Part shown: positions 18,650 through 27,910 of the stretch, one piece after another
How the letters are laid out: each line of letters begins with the position of its first letter
How positions within the stretch are numbered: position 1 is the first letter of the stretch
Origin: Palsa-513 sp036510225
Lineage (GTDB): Bacteria > Actinomycetota > Thermoleophilia > Solirubrobacterales > Solirubrobacteraceae
Length of the DNA: 64,000 nucleotides
Direction of reading: 5' to 3'
Assembly (NCBI GenBank): GCA_036510225.1
Contig: DATCEH010000032.1
Span: 1 to 64,000 of the forward strand
Position numbers and translations under genes: made by a program
Notes under the pieces: generated by a model
The model's database searches: none
What the model saw: the letters and a program-made list of their open reading frames with translations, nothing else
Told to the model about the DNA's origin: nothing

Positions 18650-19789
18650 TCAGTCGGCCGCGGGAATCCGCTCGGGATGGGCCCGAACGGGCCGCTTCGC
18701 GCGGAAGCGAAGCTGGGTCGACGGGTCCCAGAGACGGACGTCGAGGTCGGGCGCGCCGCCGCCGAGGAAGTCCTCGACCAGATCCGGTGTCTCCCCGTCG
18801 AGCCAGCCGCTGCGATTGTCGGGCCGTGGGTTCGAGCCGTTGTCGGGCTGGCGTCCGACGTTCAGCCCGTGCTCCTCGAATCGCGCCCGGTCGGCCTCGG
18901 GCGTCGCGCCGAGCGTCGTCAGGAAGTTGCCCATCATCACGCCGTTGATCCCCGCCCGGACGGCCAGCGCCTGGAGTTCGCCGAGGTTCTCGACACGCCC
19001 GCCGCACAGGCGGAAGAGGGCTTCGGGGAGGATCAGCCGGAAGATCGCGATCCATTTGACCGCTTCCCACGGATCCATGTACTCGCGGTCGCCGAACTTC
19101 GTTCCCGGCCGGGGGTTGAGCATGTTGATCGGCACGCTGGTCGGGTTGATCGCCGACAGCTCGAAGGCCATCTCGACGCGCTGGGCGCGGGTCTCGCCGA
19201 GGTTGAGGATGCCGCCGACGCAGGTCTCGAGCCCGGCTTCCCGGACGGCTTCGATCGTCCGCAGGCGCCCCTCGTAGCGAACGGTCGTCGAGACCTCGTC
19301 GTAGTAGCTCTCGGCCGTCTCGACGTTGTGGTGGACACGCTGGATTCCGGCGTCCTTGAGAGCCCGGGCGCGGGCGGGCGACGTGTGTCCGATCGAGGCG
19401 CACCGCTTCAGGTTGGTGTGCTCGGCGACGAGCCGGGCTCCGGCGAGGACCTGCTCGAAATCGCGCTTGGACAGGCCCTGGCCCTGGGTGACCATGCAGA
19501 AGCGGTGGGCGCCGGCGGCCTCGGCGGCGCGGGCGTGCTCGAGGATCTGCTCGGGGTCCATCATCGCGTGGAGCGGCGTCTCGGCGTCGGCGTAGCGGGA
19601 TTGCGCGCAGAAGCCGCAGTCCTCGGCGCAGCCGCCGGACTTGGCGTTGACGAGTGAGCACATGTCGGTCGCGTCGCCGAACCGTTCGGTCCGGGCGAGC
19701 CACGCCCGCTCGATCAGCGCCTCGATCTCGCCGTGGTCGTCGATTTCGCCCAGGCGAAGCGCTTCCTCAGGTGTGATCAGAGGCGGCAT
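18650..19789 (-). CDS. bioB: Biotin synthase
   Basis: 379-aa radical SAM enzyme inserting sulfur into dethiobiotin. The radical SAM cluster motif C-x3-C-x2-C is Cys54/Cys58/Cys61 (GGCAEDCGFCAQS). Further conserved pieces are CASIGHTS, HHNVETAESYYDEV, and NMLNPRPGTKF. The start at ATG 19789 gives a normal N terminus. It heads the bioB-bioF-bioD-bioA run, preceded by a free biotin carrier gene 125 bp upstream on the same strand. Confidence 0.95.
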   Translation of the reverse strand: MPPLITPEEALRLGEIDDHGEIEALIERAWLARTERFGDATDMCSLVNAKSGGCAEDCGFCAQSRYADAETPLHAMMDPEQILEHARAAEAAGAHRFCMVTQGQGLSKRDFEQVLAGARLVAEHTNLKRCASIGHTSPARARALKDAGIQRVHHNVETAESYYDEVSTTVRYEGRLRTIEAVREAGLETCVGGILNLGETRAQRVEMAFELSAINPTSVPINMLNPRPGTKFGDREYMDPWEAVKWIAIFRLILPEALFRLCGGRVENLGELQALAVRAGINGVMMGNFLTTLGATPEADRARFEEHGLNVGRQPDNGSNPRPDNRSGWLDGETPDLVEDFLGGGAPDLDVRLWDPSTQLRFRAKRPVRAHPERIPAAD

Positions 19790-19914
19790 CGGTCAAGCGC
19801 AGCGTAGGCCGTCCGTCGGACGGCATGGATCCGGACGTTTTGCTGGCCCTTTCACACGACTCTCCAGCCGGCGGGGGGGGCCACCGGACCGGCGGCCTGC
19901 CGGGCGCTCTGCGG

Positions 19915-20133
19915 TCAGTCGTCGGTGAGCACGACGAGCACCTGGCCCTCGCGGACGGCCTCGCCCACGCGGCAGGCGATCTCCGCGACCCGGCCGGGTT
20001 GCTCGGCCTCGACGGGCATCTCCATCTTCATCGATTCGAGCACGGCGACGGTGTCGCCCTCGTCGACGTGGTCGCCGACGGCGCATTCGATGCTCCATAC
20101 GGTCCCGGTGATGTGGGCCACGACGTCGGACAC
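19915..20133 (-). CDS. Stand-alone biotin carboxyl carrier domain protein
   Basis: 72-aa single biotinyl domain. It begins at GTG 20133 behind a strong ribosome site (aaaggagg), which decides the start over a long upstream open frame. The biotinylation motif ESMKMEM places the modified lysine at residue 36. The two-fold pseudo-symmetric fold is visible in GTVWSIECAVGDHVDEG and GRVAEIACRVGEAVREG. Such proteins carry CO2 between carboxylase and carboxyltransferase active sites. GTVW resembles the carrier end of urea carboxylases, which is exactly the part missing from the carboxyltransferase gene at 3-1616. It lies immediately upstream of bioB. Confidence 0.93.
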   Translation of the reverse strand: MSDVVAHITGTVWSIECAVGDHVDEGDTVAVLESMKMEMPVEAEQPGRVAEIACRVGEAVREGQVLVVLTDD

Positions 20134-20180
20134 TGCCGCCTCCTTTGAACGCGAACCGGCGACAATAGCCGCCGCCGCAG

Positions 20181-20858
20181 ATGTCACCACCGACGATTGT
20201 GATCCTGACCGCCCGCAACGAGGCCGACAGCCTGGCCGCGACGCTGGACGCCCTGAGCCGGGCGTTTCCAGGGTCGGTGGTCGTCGTGGGCGACGACGGG
20301 TCGGAGGACGAGACGGCGACGCTGGCACGGGCGGCCGGCGCCGAGGTTCGCAGCGCGGGCGCGAACATCGGCAAGGGCGGGACGGCGACGCTCGCGGCGC
20401 GGCGTGCGCTCGAGCTGGGCGGGTCGGAGACGGTCTACGTGCTGTGCGACGGGGACCTCCGTGAGAGCGCGCTGCGCCTGGACGCGCTCGTCCGGGCGGT
20501 CCGCGAGGGCGGCGCGGACCTGGCCGTCGCGGCGTTCGCCCAGCGGGCGGGTGGGGGCTTCGGCCTGGCGGTCGGCTTTGCCGGGTGGGCGATCCGCCGG
20601 AGGACGGGCCTCGAGACGGCAGCGCCGATCTCGGGTCAGCGGGCCCTGTCGGGGAGGGCGCTGGCGAGCGTCCTGCCGTTCGCGGCGCGCTTCGGGATGG
20701 AGATCGGCATGACGATCGACGCGGTCCGGGCCGGCCTCGAGGTGGTCGAGGTCGAGCTCGATCTCCGCCACCGGGCGACCGGCCGGGACTGGCGGGGGTT
20801 CGCCCACCGGGCGCGTCAGCTCGGCGACTTCGTGCGGGTCTACCTGTCGAGGCGCTGA
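20181..20858 (+). CDS. Family 2 glycosyltransferase
   Basis: 225-aa GT-A fold glycosyltransferase. The N-terminal IVILTARNEADSL nucleotide-binding start, a GDDGSED motif and the metal-binding D-x-D region LCDGDL near residue 95 mark it as GT2. A small amphipathic segment (GFGLAVGFAGWAI) may touch the membrane. It is short, comparable to glucosyl-3-phosphoglycerate synthase-like and dolichyl-phosphate sugar synthase-like enzymes. Acceptor and donor cannot be assigned. It is divergent from the biotin carrier gene, 47 bp apart. Confidence 0.85.
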   Translation: MSPPTIVILTARNEADSLAATLDALSRAFPGSVVVVGDDGSEDETATLARAAGAEVRSAGANIGKGGTATLAARRALELGGSETVYVLCDGDLRESALRLDALVRAVREGGADLAVAAFAQRAGGGFGLAVGFAGWAIRRRTGLETAAPISGQRALSGRALASVLPFAARFGMEIGMTIDAVRAGLEVVEVELDLRHRATGRDWRGFAHRARQLGDFVRVYLSRR

Positions 20859-20894
20859 CGTCCACGGTTTCGCACGTTTCGCTCGGCCGGCTGC

Positions 20895-21275
20895 ACGTCG
20901 GGTGCGGGTGCGGGTGCGGGTGCGGATGTCGGGCGGGGGCGGGTGCCGGTCGGGCGCGGGGGCGCGGGGGCGTGGGATGTGATCGACCGGGGTCCTCCCG
21001 GGGGGTGGAGGCGGATGGTGAGACCTTCGTCGCGAAAGTAGTTGACTGAGTCATGAGTCAGTCAACTTCTTTCGTTGGAGAGTCCGCTTCTCCACGACCC
21101 GGTCCCCCGCAGAGCGCCCGCCCGCCTCTGACCTCCCGAAGCCCGGCCCGAATGGTCCTCGACTGCATGCTCGCCGCGCCCCTCGCCCGCGTGAGCATCA
21201 CCGTCACCGCCGCGGAATGTCACCCGAAACGGGGACCTGACCCGAAGGACCAGCGAAATCGGCGATGTCCGACAA
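20895..21275. repeat. Dispersed palindromic intergenic element, copy C
   Basis: This fills most of the 499-bp gap between convergent genes (20859-21357). The core at 21020-21084 carries an extended palindrome around gactgagtcatgagtcagtc and ends in ttggagagtc. Both flanks match copy D over roughly 300 bp, including gtgatcgaccgggg on the left and cggggacctgacc ... aaggaccagcgaaatcg on the right. Upstream is a short gggtgc microsatellite (20901-20925). The remainder up to 21357 shows no gene. Confidence 0.88.
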
Positions 21276-21357
21276 GCGCGGTGGCTCGCCGAGCGTCTGG
21301 GCGGCGCGCGGATCACCCTCACGACGTCCGGCCCGGGCGCCCGTGTGATCGGCCGTC

Positions 21358-23304
21358 TCAGCCGGGCGTCGGCGCGTAGCCGCGGGCCTGGAGTGCGAAC
21401 AGCTCGGCGTAGGTCCCGGCTGCGGCGATCAGCTCGGGGTGTGAGCCGACCTCGATCACGCGGCCGGCCTCGAGCACGACGATGCGATCGGCGATCCGGG
21501 CGGTCGAGAGGCGGTGGGAGACGAGCAGCGTGACGGCGCCCGAGCGGGAGCGGGCACCGCGGACGGCTTTCGCGAAGCGCGCGTAGAGGGCGGCCTCGCT
21601 GACGGGATCGAGGCTGGCGGTCGGCTCGTCGAGGATCACGAGGAGGGGGTCTGGGCGCATCAGGCCGCGGGCGAGGGCGAGGCGCTGCCACAGACCGCCG
21701 GAGAGCTCGTGCCCGCCGGTGAAGCGGTTGCCGACCCGGGTCGCGAGGCCGTCGGGGAGCCCTTCGGGCAGGCGCGCGGCGCCGGCGGCGTCGAGCGCCG
21801 CGCGGATCGCGGCCTCGTCGGCGACCCGGGGGAGGTCGCCGACGCCGACGCTCTCGCCGGCGCGGAGCATGAACCGCTCGTAGTCCTGGAGGGTCGCGGC
21901 GATCCGCCGGCGCCAGGCGGCAGGATCGAGCTCGGCGAGCGGGATCCCGTCGATCAGGACGCGTCCGGTGGTGGGCGGGTACATCCCGGAGAGGAGCTTG
22001 ACGAGGGTGCTCTTGCCGGCGCCGTTCTCGCCGACCAGGGCGACGACGCTCCCGGCCGGCAGCTGCAGATCGACATCGGCGAGCACGCTTGCTCCCCGGC
22101 TGGGGTAGCGGAAGCCGATTTCCTGGAGCGCGATCCCGTCGTGCAGGCGGCTGGGGACATCGCCGCGCCGGCGTGGCTCGGCCGGCGGTGGTCCGACCGG
22201 GGACGGCGGTGGTCCGGCGGGGGACGGCGGTGGTCCGACCGACGTAAGCGGTGCCTCGGTCGGGTGCGTGGTCGGTCGGGACTGGGCGTAGTCCTCGAGC
22301 CAGAGCAGGTGTTGGGCGGTGCGCAGGGCGGTGGCGAAGTTGCCGGCGGTGCTGGTCGAGCGGGAGATCTGGGTCTGGGCGCGGCGCAGCAGGCTGACCG
22401 ACATCACGACCTGTCCGGGCGACTGCTCGCCGTGAGCGGCCCGGAGGACGAGGATCACGATCGCGCCGACGAAGCCGATCGCGAAGCCGATCCAGCCGGC
22501 GGCCTCCCAGGCGGCGCTGCGACGGGCGATCGCAAGCGAGCGATGGCGGGTCCGCTCGGTGAGCTCGGCGTGACGGTCGGCGAGCGCGCCGGTGAGGCCG
22601 TAGGTACGCAGCTCGCGCGCGGAGGCGGCGGTCGTCGCGAGCGTGAAGAGCTCCTCGACGAGGCGACGGTCCTCGGCCAGCTCGTCGTCTCCAAGCGCCT
22701 GGATCCTCGCGGCGCGGCGGTTGGCAAAGGCGGGGAGGACGGCGAAGGCGGGGACGACGAGGATCGGGAGGTAGACGGTCGCGAGGAGGACGACGACGCC
22801 GACCGAGCGGATCGCCGAGCCCCACAGCGAGAAGAGCTGGTTGGGCGCGGCCGCGAGCATGCGGCGGTTGTCGCGCAGCGGCTCGACGTGGACGAGCATG
22901 TCCGGGCGCTCGAGATGCTCGATGCCGGGCACCGACGCGGTGAGCCGTCCGATGCGGAGACCGAGCGTCAGATTCGAGCGGTCGGTGAGCTCGCTGCCGA
23001 GCATCGCCGCCAGGACGGTGGAGAGCCAGCCGATCGTGAAGAGGACGGCGATCAGCCCGGCGCCGAGGGCGACCCGTCGCGTCTGGTGGTGGAGGGCGCC
23101 GTCGACCAGCATGCGGTAGCCGAGCGAGTAGCAGGTGATCGCGAGACCGCCGACCGTGCTCAGGGCGAGGGCGCCCCAGGCGAGGCGGGGAGCCGCCCGG
23201 AAGCCGGTCCCGACGAGCGGGCCGGAGAGCCGGCGCAGGCGCCGGGCCCGCTCGCGGGGGCCGCCGGGGCCCAGGACGGCGAGGGAGTCGGTCAGCTCAG
23301 TCAC
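21358..23304 (-). CDS. ABC exporter half-transporter, permease plus ATPase (second of pair)
   Basis: 648-aa protein with a type I exporter membrane domain (about residues 40-310, several hydrophobic segments) and a C-terminal ATPase. Walker A is GENGAGKST, the signature is LSGGLWQR, Walker B is LLVILDEPT, and the H-loop is VSHRLST. The linker between domains has a Pro-rich tandem repeat (VGPPPSP units). Its start overlaps the end of the partner gene by 8 bp, so the two probably form a heterodimer. The signature is LSGGLWQR rather than LSGGQ, a mild asymmetry. Substrate unknown; drug, lipid or peptide export are all possible. Confidence 0.9.
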   Translation of the reverse strand: MTELTDSLAVLGPGGPRERARRLRRLSGPLVGTGFRAAPRLAWGALALSTVGGLAITCYSLGYRMLVDGALHHQTRRVALGAGLIAVLFTIGWLSTVLAAMLGSELTDRSNLTLGLRIGRLTASVPGIEHLERPDMLVHVEPLRDNRRMLAAAPNQLFSLWGSAIRSVGVVVLLATVYLPILVVPAFAVLPAFANRRAARIQALGDDELAEDRRLVEELFTLATTAASARELRTYGLTGALADRHAELTERTRHRSLAIARRSAAWEAAGWIGFAIGFVGAIVILVLRAAHGEQSPGQVVMSVSLLRRAQTQISRSTSTAGNFATALRTAQHLLWLEDYAQSRPTTHPTEAPLTSVGPPPSPAGPPPSPVGPPPAEPRRRGDVPSRLHDGIALQEIGFRYPSRGASVLADVDLQLPAGSVVALVGENGAGKSTLVKLLSGMYPPTTGRVLIDGIPLAELDPAAWRRRIAATLQDYERFMLRAGESVGVGDLPRVADEAAIRAALDAAGAARLPEGLPDGLATRVGNRFTGGHELSGGLWQRLALARGLMRPDPLLVILDEPTASLDPVSEAALYARFAKAVRGARSRSGAVTLLVSHRLSTARIADRIVVLEAGRVIEVGSHPELIAAAGTYAELFALQARGYAPTPG

Positions 23305-25366
23305 GGGCTGTGGGTGCGAAGCGCTCGGATTGGATCGTGAACATCTCGGCGTAGGTGCCGCCGGCCGCGAGCAGGGCGTCGTGGTCGCCGAGCTCGGTGA
23401 CCACGCCGCCTGAGAGCACGGCGATCCGATCGGCCCGGCGGACGGTCGAGAAGCGGTGGGAGATCACGATGCTCGTCGTGCCGGCCGTGATCTCGAGGAA
23501 CCGGTCGTAGAAGGCGGCCTCGCTGCGGACGTCGAGCTGGGAGGTCGGCTCGTCCAGTACGAGGACACGGGCGCCGCACTCGACGGCGTACAGCGCCCGG
23601 GCGAGGACGATCCTCTGCCACTGGCCGCCGGAGAGCTCGTGACCGCCGGCGTAGCGGGGCGAGAGAACCGTCTCCCACCCGCCCGGCAGCCCGGCGATCA
23701 GGTCGCTCGCGCCGGCCCGGTCGGCGGCCCGGGCGAGCGCGGTGTCGTCGATCGGGCGCTCGCCGAGGGCGAGAGCGACGTTCTCGGCGGCGGTGAATGG
23801 GAAACGGGTCGAGTCCTGGTAGACGACGGCGACCTGCTGCTGCCAGCGGCCGACGTCGAGCCGGGTCAACGGGGTCCCGTCGATCAGGATCCGCCCGGCG
23901 GTCGGCCGGCGCAGTCCGGCGAGCAGCGAGACGAGCGTCGTCTTGCCGGCGCCGTTGAGGCCGACCAGGCCGAGCGAGCTGCCGCTCGGGAGCTCGAGGT
24001 CGACGCCGGCGAGGGCCTGGGTGCCCGACGGGTAGCGCAGCGCGACTGCGTCGAAGCGGATCGACCGCCGCGGCAGCCCGCCGGCCGAGGAGCCGGCAGG
24101 TGTCGACGGCTGATTCCCGGACGGCGTGCCACCCGCCTGGGGCGTGGTCGGAACTGGCGTGCTGGTCGCCTGGGGCGTGGTCGGAACTGGCGTGCTGCCC
24201 GCCTGGGGCGTGGTCGGAACTGGTGCGCTGCTCGCCCGGGGTGCGGTTGGATCGGCCGTGGGCGGCGCGAGGTCGGCGAGCAGGCGGTCGACGTCCGGCA
24301 GGGCGGAGAGCATCTGCTCGACCTGGATGTCGGCGAGCGAGATGCTGCCGACGTTGAGGCTGACCGGGAGCATCGGGAGGACGGTGGCGATCGTGCGCAG
24401 GCTGACCGCGTGGTGGAGTGCGGCGTGACCCAGGGTCCCGGCGGCGAGCGCGTAGGCCGCGAGCACGCCGACGCTCATCCAGGCGACCTTCAGGCTGAGG
24501 CGGTGGAGCTCGCGCCAGGACGGGGCCATCCCCTCGGTCCACTCCTCGGCGTGGCGGTCGGCGAGCCAGTCGCCGAGCCCGAAGATGCGCACCTCCTGGG
24601 CGGCCGGGCGGCGCGAGAGCAGGCCGAGCAGGTACCAACTGCGGCGCAGCGCGGGTCCGGCCTTGCGGATCATCCCGGCGCGCCCGGCGATCAGGCTGCG
24701 CAACGGCCGGCGGATCGTCGCCCACGCGATCAGCAGGGCGAGCCCGAGCCACCAGCGGAAGGTGGCGATCACGAGACACGCGAAGATCCCGGAGAGCTGG
24801 TCGCCGAGCAGCGAGAGGACCGCCATCGGGGCCCGGGCCGGTCCCTGGCCGGTGAGCTCGCCGCGGGCCGAGGCGAGCCGGTCGAGAACCTCGGGATCCT
24901 CGAGATGGTCGATCTCCGCGGGTGTCCCGACGGCGCGGACGAGCCGGGTCTGGAGGACCGCGGACATCCGGTCTGCGACGGCGGTCGTGAGCAGGTCCTC
25001 GACCGGGCCGCGGAGCAGGGACAGGGCATAGGCGGCGCCGCCGAGCAACAGGCCCCAGACGAGCCGATGGCCGGCGTGCGACCCGATCCCTGAGGTCACC
25101 GCCGCCGGGATCAGGCCGATCGCCCGACCGAGCAGGACGAGCGCGAGGATCGGGAGGATGCCCTCGGCCAGGACGAAGCCGATCGCGGCGGCGAACAGAC
25201 CGGGGCTGGCGCCGGCGAACAGGCGAAGGGCCCGCAGACGCCGCGACGCGCGGATCCTCGCACGGGGGCTCCACTTCCCTGGTGGGTGCGGTCGACTGGT
25301 GAGCGGGCTCATATCTTGGGAGAGGGTACGAGCGCCGGTGCCGGACGGAAAGGCCTGAGCCGTCAT
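23297..25366 (-). CDS. ABC exporter half-transporter, permease plus ATPase (first of pair)
   Basis: 689-aa exporter half with the membrane domain in about residues 50-340 and an ATPase with Walker A GLNGAGKTT, signature LSGGQWQR, Walker B VLVLDEPTS and H-loop ISHRFST. The interdomain linker contains 33-bp in-frame tandem repeats encoding Thr/Pro-rich TPQAGSTPVPT-like units (24110-24250). The start may instead be MSPLTS at 25312, which fits the family better. It is translationally coupled to the downstream half. A LysR regulator gene lies 15 bp beyond the start on the same strand. Confidence 0.9.
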   Translation of the reverse strand: MTAQAFPSGTGARTLSQDMSPLTSRPHPPGKWSPRARIRASRRLRALRLFAGASPGLFAAAIGFVLAEGILPILALVLLGRAIGLIPAAVTSGIGSHAGHRLVWGLLLGGAAYALSLLRGPVEDLLTTAVADRMSAVLQTRLVRAVGTPAEIDHLEDPEVLDRLASARGELTGQGPARAPMAVLSLLGDQLSGIFACLVIATFRWWLGLALLIAWATIRRPLRSLIAGRAGMIRKAGPALRRSWYLLGLLSRRPAAQEVRIFGLGDWLADRHAEEWTEGMAPSWRELHRLSLKVAWMSVGVLAAYALAAGTLGHAALHHAVSLRTIATVLPMLPVSLNVGSISLADIQVEQMLSALPDVDRLLADLAPPTADPTAPRASSAPVPTTPQAGSTPVPTTPQATSTPVPTTPQAGGTPSGNQPSTPAGSSAGGLPRRSIRFDAVALRYPSGTQALAGVDLELPSGSSLGLVGLNGAGKTTLVSLLAGLRRPTAGRILIDGTPLTRLDVGRWQQQVAVVYQDSTRFPFTAAENVALALGERPIDDTALARAADRAGASDLIAGLPGGWETVLSPRYAGGHELSGGQWQRIVLARALYAVECGARVLVLDEPTSQLDVRSEAAFYDRFLEITAGTTSIVISHRFSTVRRADRIAVLSGGVVTELGDHDALLAAGGTYAEMFTIQSERFAPTARD
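24110..24250. repeat. 33-bp in-frame tandem repeat in ABC linker
   Basis: Successive units of about 33 bp containing gcctggggcgtggtcggaac, on the complementary strand encoding TPQAxxTPVPT repeats. They sit exactly in the linker between the permease and ATPase domains. Copies are almost identical, which points to recent slippage or duplication. Confidence 0.9.
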
Positions 25367-25381
25367 CGTTCGATGCGTTTT

Positions 25382-26284
25382 CTACATCGCGCCGATCCCC
25401 GGCGTTCTAGGGGTGATCCGCCGGGCGCACGCGATCACGCTGAGCAGCCCGGCCCCCGGCGGTTCGGGGCGGCGGAGCAGCCAGACCCGCGACGGGGCAT
25501 CGGCGATCTCGACGAGCGCGATCCCCGGCCGGGGCGTGGCCGCCGACGCCGGCAGCCTGTAGATGCCGATCCCGGCGCCGGCGAGGGCGACCGCCTCCTG
25601 GGGGCTTGAGGCATGCTGGGCGATCTCCGCCTCGAGCCCCCGCCTGCGCGCGGCGCCGAGCAGGGCGTCGTAGGCCGCCGGACCGAGCGACCGGCGCAGG
25701 GCGATGATCGGTTCGCCGCGGACCTCGTCCGTCGTGACGCGTCGCCGCCCGGCGAGCCGGTGGCCGTCAGCGACGATCAACACCGTCGGCTCGGTCGCGA
25801 TCGGCTCGGCGACCATCTCCGAAGACTCGTGAAGCGAGCGGGCGATCACGAGATCGACGCTCCCCTGTCGGAGCGCCGGGAGGATCTCCAGCCAGCGCAG
25901 CTGACGGACGGAGAGGTCGATCTCGGGATGGCCGTCGCCGACCGCGGCGAGGAGCGGGCCGAGGTAGGCGGGAAGCGTGCTCCAGACGAAGCCGACCGAG
26001 ACCCCGCCGCCGGCGCTTCGAGCCGCGGCATCGGCGCTCGCGCGGACGCGCTCGGCGGCGGCAAGGGCCTCGAGAACCGCTGGCAGCACCGCGCGCCCGG
26101 CCGGCGCCAGCTGCGTCCGGCGGGACGTACGATCGAGCAGGACGAGGCCGAGCTCGTCCTCGAGCGCACGGACGTGTCGGGTGACCTGCGGCTGGGAGAG
26201 TCCGAGTTTGCGTGCCGCCCGGCCGAAGTGTCCCTCCTCGACGACGGCGACCAGCGAGCGTAGGTGCGACAGACGCAGATCCAT
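25382..26284 (-). CDS. LysR-family transcriptional regulator
   Basis: 300-aa regulator. Residues 1-60 form the winged HTH (HLRSLVAVVEEGHFGRAARKLGLSQPQVTRHVRALEDELG), and the rest is a periplasmic-binding-type sensor domain (VDLVIARSLHESSEMVAEPI). It ends 15 bp before the ABC exporter genes on the same strand, so it could be co-transcribed with and control them; LysR proteins often sense small metabolites. No clear T-N11-A box was located by eye. Effector unknown. Confidence 0.9.
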   Translation of the reverse strand: MDLRLSHLRSLVAVVEEGHFGRAARKLGLSQPQVTRHVRALEDELGLVLLDRTSRRTQLAPAGRAVLPAVLEALAAAERVRASADAAARSAGGGVSVGFVWSTLPAYLGPLLAAVGDGHPEIDLSVRQLRWLEILPALRQGSVDLVIARSLHESSEMVAEPIATEPTVLIVADGHRLAGRRRVTTDEVRGEPIIALRRSLGPAAYDALLGAARRRGLEAEIAQHASSPQEAVALAGAGIGIYRLPASAATPRPGIALVEIADAPSRVWLLRRPEPPGAGLLSVIACARRITPRTPGIGAM

Positions 26285-26401
26285 GCGCGAACTGCATCAA
26301 AGCACGCAACCGGCACGAGCGACGGCGCCGTCCACGGCGGGCGGTCCGAGGCCCGGCCCCAGCCCGCGTGAGTCGTCAGGGTGGCCGGGTGCGGGGGGCG
26401 A

Positions 26402-27706
26402 TCAGAGGCGCAGGTAGCGGCCCCGCTCGAAGGCCGAGACCGTCGTGCGGTACTCGGCCCACTCGCGGCGCTTGTTGCGCACGTACCAGTCGCAGAGCCG
26501 GTCGCCGAGCGTCTCGCGAGCCAGCTCGGAGGTCTCGAAGATGTCGGTCGCCTCGTGGAGGTCCTCGGGCAGCCGGGGAGCGTCGCGTGCTGCGTGGTCG
26601 GTCGTCTCGGCCTCGAGCTCGTACCCGCGCTCGATCCCTCGCAGGCCGGCCGCCAGCGTCAGCGCGAAGGCGAGGTACGGGTTGCACGCTGGGTCGGGCG
26701 AGCGGAGCTCGATCCGTGCGGCCGACTCTCGCGTCGGGCGGCGCGACGGCACGCGGACGAGGCCGGAGCCGCCGTGGCGGGTCCACGCGACATGGGACGG
26801 GGCCTCGAAGCCGCTGGCGAGCCGCTTGTAGGAGTTGACCCACTGGTTCGTCACGGCGGACAGCTCGCGGCCGTGGCCGAGTACGCCGGCCAGGAACGCC
26901 CGGCCGGTCGCCGAGAGCGGCTGATCGGCGGTCGGGCTGTAGAACGCGTTGGCGCCGGTCGAGTCGAACAGCGACAGATGGGTGTGCATCCCCGAGCCCG
27001 GCTGGTTCTCGAGCGGCTGGGGCATGAACGTCGCGTACTGGCCGAGCTCGCGGGCGACCTCCTTGACCGTGATCCGGAACGTCGTCACGGCGTCGGCCAT
27101 CGACAGGGCGTCGGTGTAGGCGAGGTCGAGCTCGTGCTGGGAGGGCGCCGCCTCGTGGTGGGACGCCTTGATCGGGATCCCCATCTGCTCGAGGTACTCG
27201 ATCGTCCGCCGGCGGAAGTCCGACCCGAGGTCCTGGGGGGTCAGGTCGAAGTAGGCGCCCTCGTCGAGCGGCACGGGGACGTCCGGGCCGGGGGATCCCG
27301 AGAACAGGAAGAACTCGATCTCGACGCCGACCTGGAAGCTCCAGCCGAGCTCGGCTGCGTGGGAGAGGACGCGGCGCAGCGCCTCGCGGGAGTCACCCGG
27401 AAACGGCGAGTCGTCGGGCAGGCGGGTGTCGCAGAACATCCGCGCGACCAGCGACGACGGTCGCCACGGAAGGATCTGGAAGGTCGAGGGGTCTGGATGG
27501 GCGATCACGTCGCGCTCGGCCAGCCGGGCTGAGCCCTCGAGCGAGGAGCCGTCGACGCCGATTCCGTCCTCCATCGCCGACTCGAGCTCGGAGGCGGGGA
27601 TCGAGATCGACTTCGGGAGCCCGAGGACGTCGACGAACCAGAGCCGCACGAAGCGGACGCCGCGCTCCTCGACGGTGCGCAGCACGAACTCCGAATCGCT
27701 CCCCAT
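26402..27706 (-). CDS. glnA: Glutamine synthetase, type I
   Basis: 434-aa ATP-dependent ligase making glutamine from glutamate and ammonium. The N-terminal beta-grasp region (WFVDVLGLPKSISIP) and VDGSSLEGSA are present. The metal/glutamate site motifs are GVEIEFF, ASHHEAAPSQHELDL and GSGMHTHLSLF, and the ATP/ammonium region is NSYKRL and RIELRSPDPACNPYLAFA. Start ATG 27706 matches the family; an upstream in-frame ATG would add unrelated residues. The length fits the shorter alpha-type GSI. It is divergent from the nitrate reductase gene, so this 204-bp spacer is a shared nitrogen-control region. Confidence 0.95.
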   Translation of the reverse strand: MGSDSEFVLRTVEERGVRFVRLWFVDVLGLPKSISIPASELESAMEDGIGVDGSSLEGSARLAERDVIAHPDPSTFQILPWRPSSLVARMFCDTRLPDDSPFPGDSREALRRVLSHAAELGWSFQVGVEIEFFLFSGSPGPDVPVPLDEGAYFDLTPQDLGSDFRRRTIEYLEQMGIPIKASHHEAAPSQHELDLAYTDALSMADAVTTFRITVKEVARELGQYATFMPQPLENQPGSGMHTHLSLFDSTGANAFYSPTADQPLSATGRAFLAGVLGHGRELSAVTNQWVNSYKRLASGFEAPSHVAWTRHGGSGLVRVPSRRPTRESAARIELRSPDPACNPYLAFALTLAAGLRGIERGYELEAETTDHAARDAPRLPEDLHEATDIFETSELARETLGDRLCDWYVRNKRREWAEYRTTVSAFERGRYLRL

Positions 27707-27910
27707 CGCCGGGACGCTACACGGGTGGCGTGCAGGCCTGCCGTGGCCGGCGTGCGTCAACCCGCCACGCGGGCCGGGTCCCGGCGGGCCGTCGCGGCCT
27801 CCGTCCACCAGCCATCGACCACGCGGCCGGCGTCCGGGCGAGCGCCGGTCGGCCCGCGTTCACCCGCCGTTCATCAAACAGACCCACCCCGGCAACGGCC
27901 GATCTCCAGG
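27707..27910. promoter_or_regulatory. Divergent glnA / nitrate reductase promoter region
   Basis: 204-bp spacer between divergently transcribed nitrogen genes. On the nitrate reductase side are two spaced copies of gttca (cgttcacccgccgttcatca, about 27869-27888). A similar gttcatc occurs upstream of nirB at about 40695. This could be part of a shared regulatory site, but it does not clearly match the GlnR consensus and I give it low weight. Confidence 0.3.

Noticed and set aside
27869..27888. GlnR box upstream of nitrate reductase
   Set aside because: Spacing and bases do not fit the GlnR consensus well enough; kept only as a low-confidence regulatory region.
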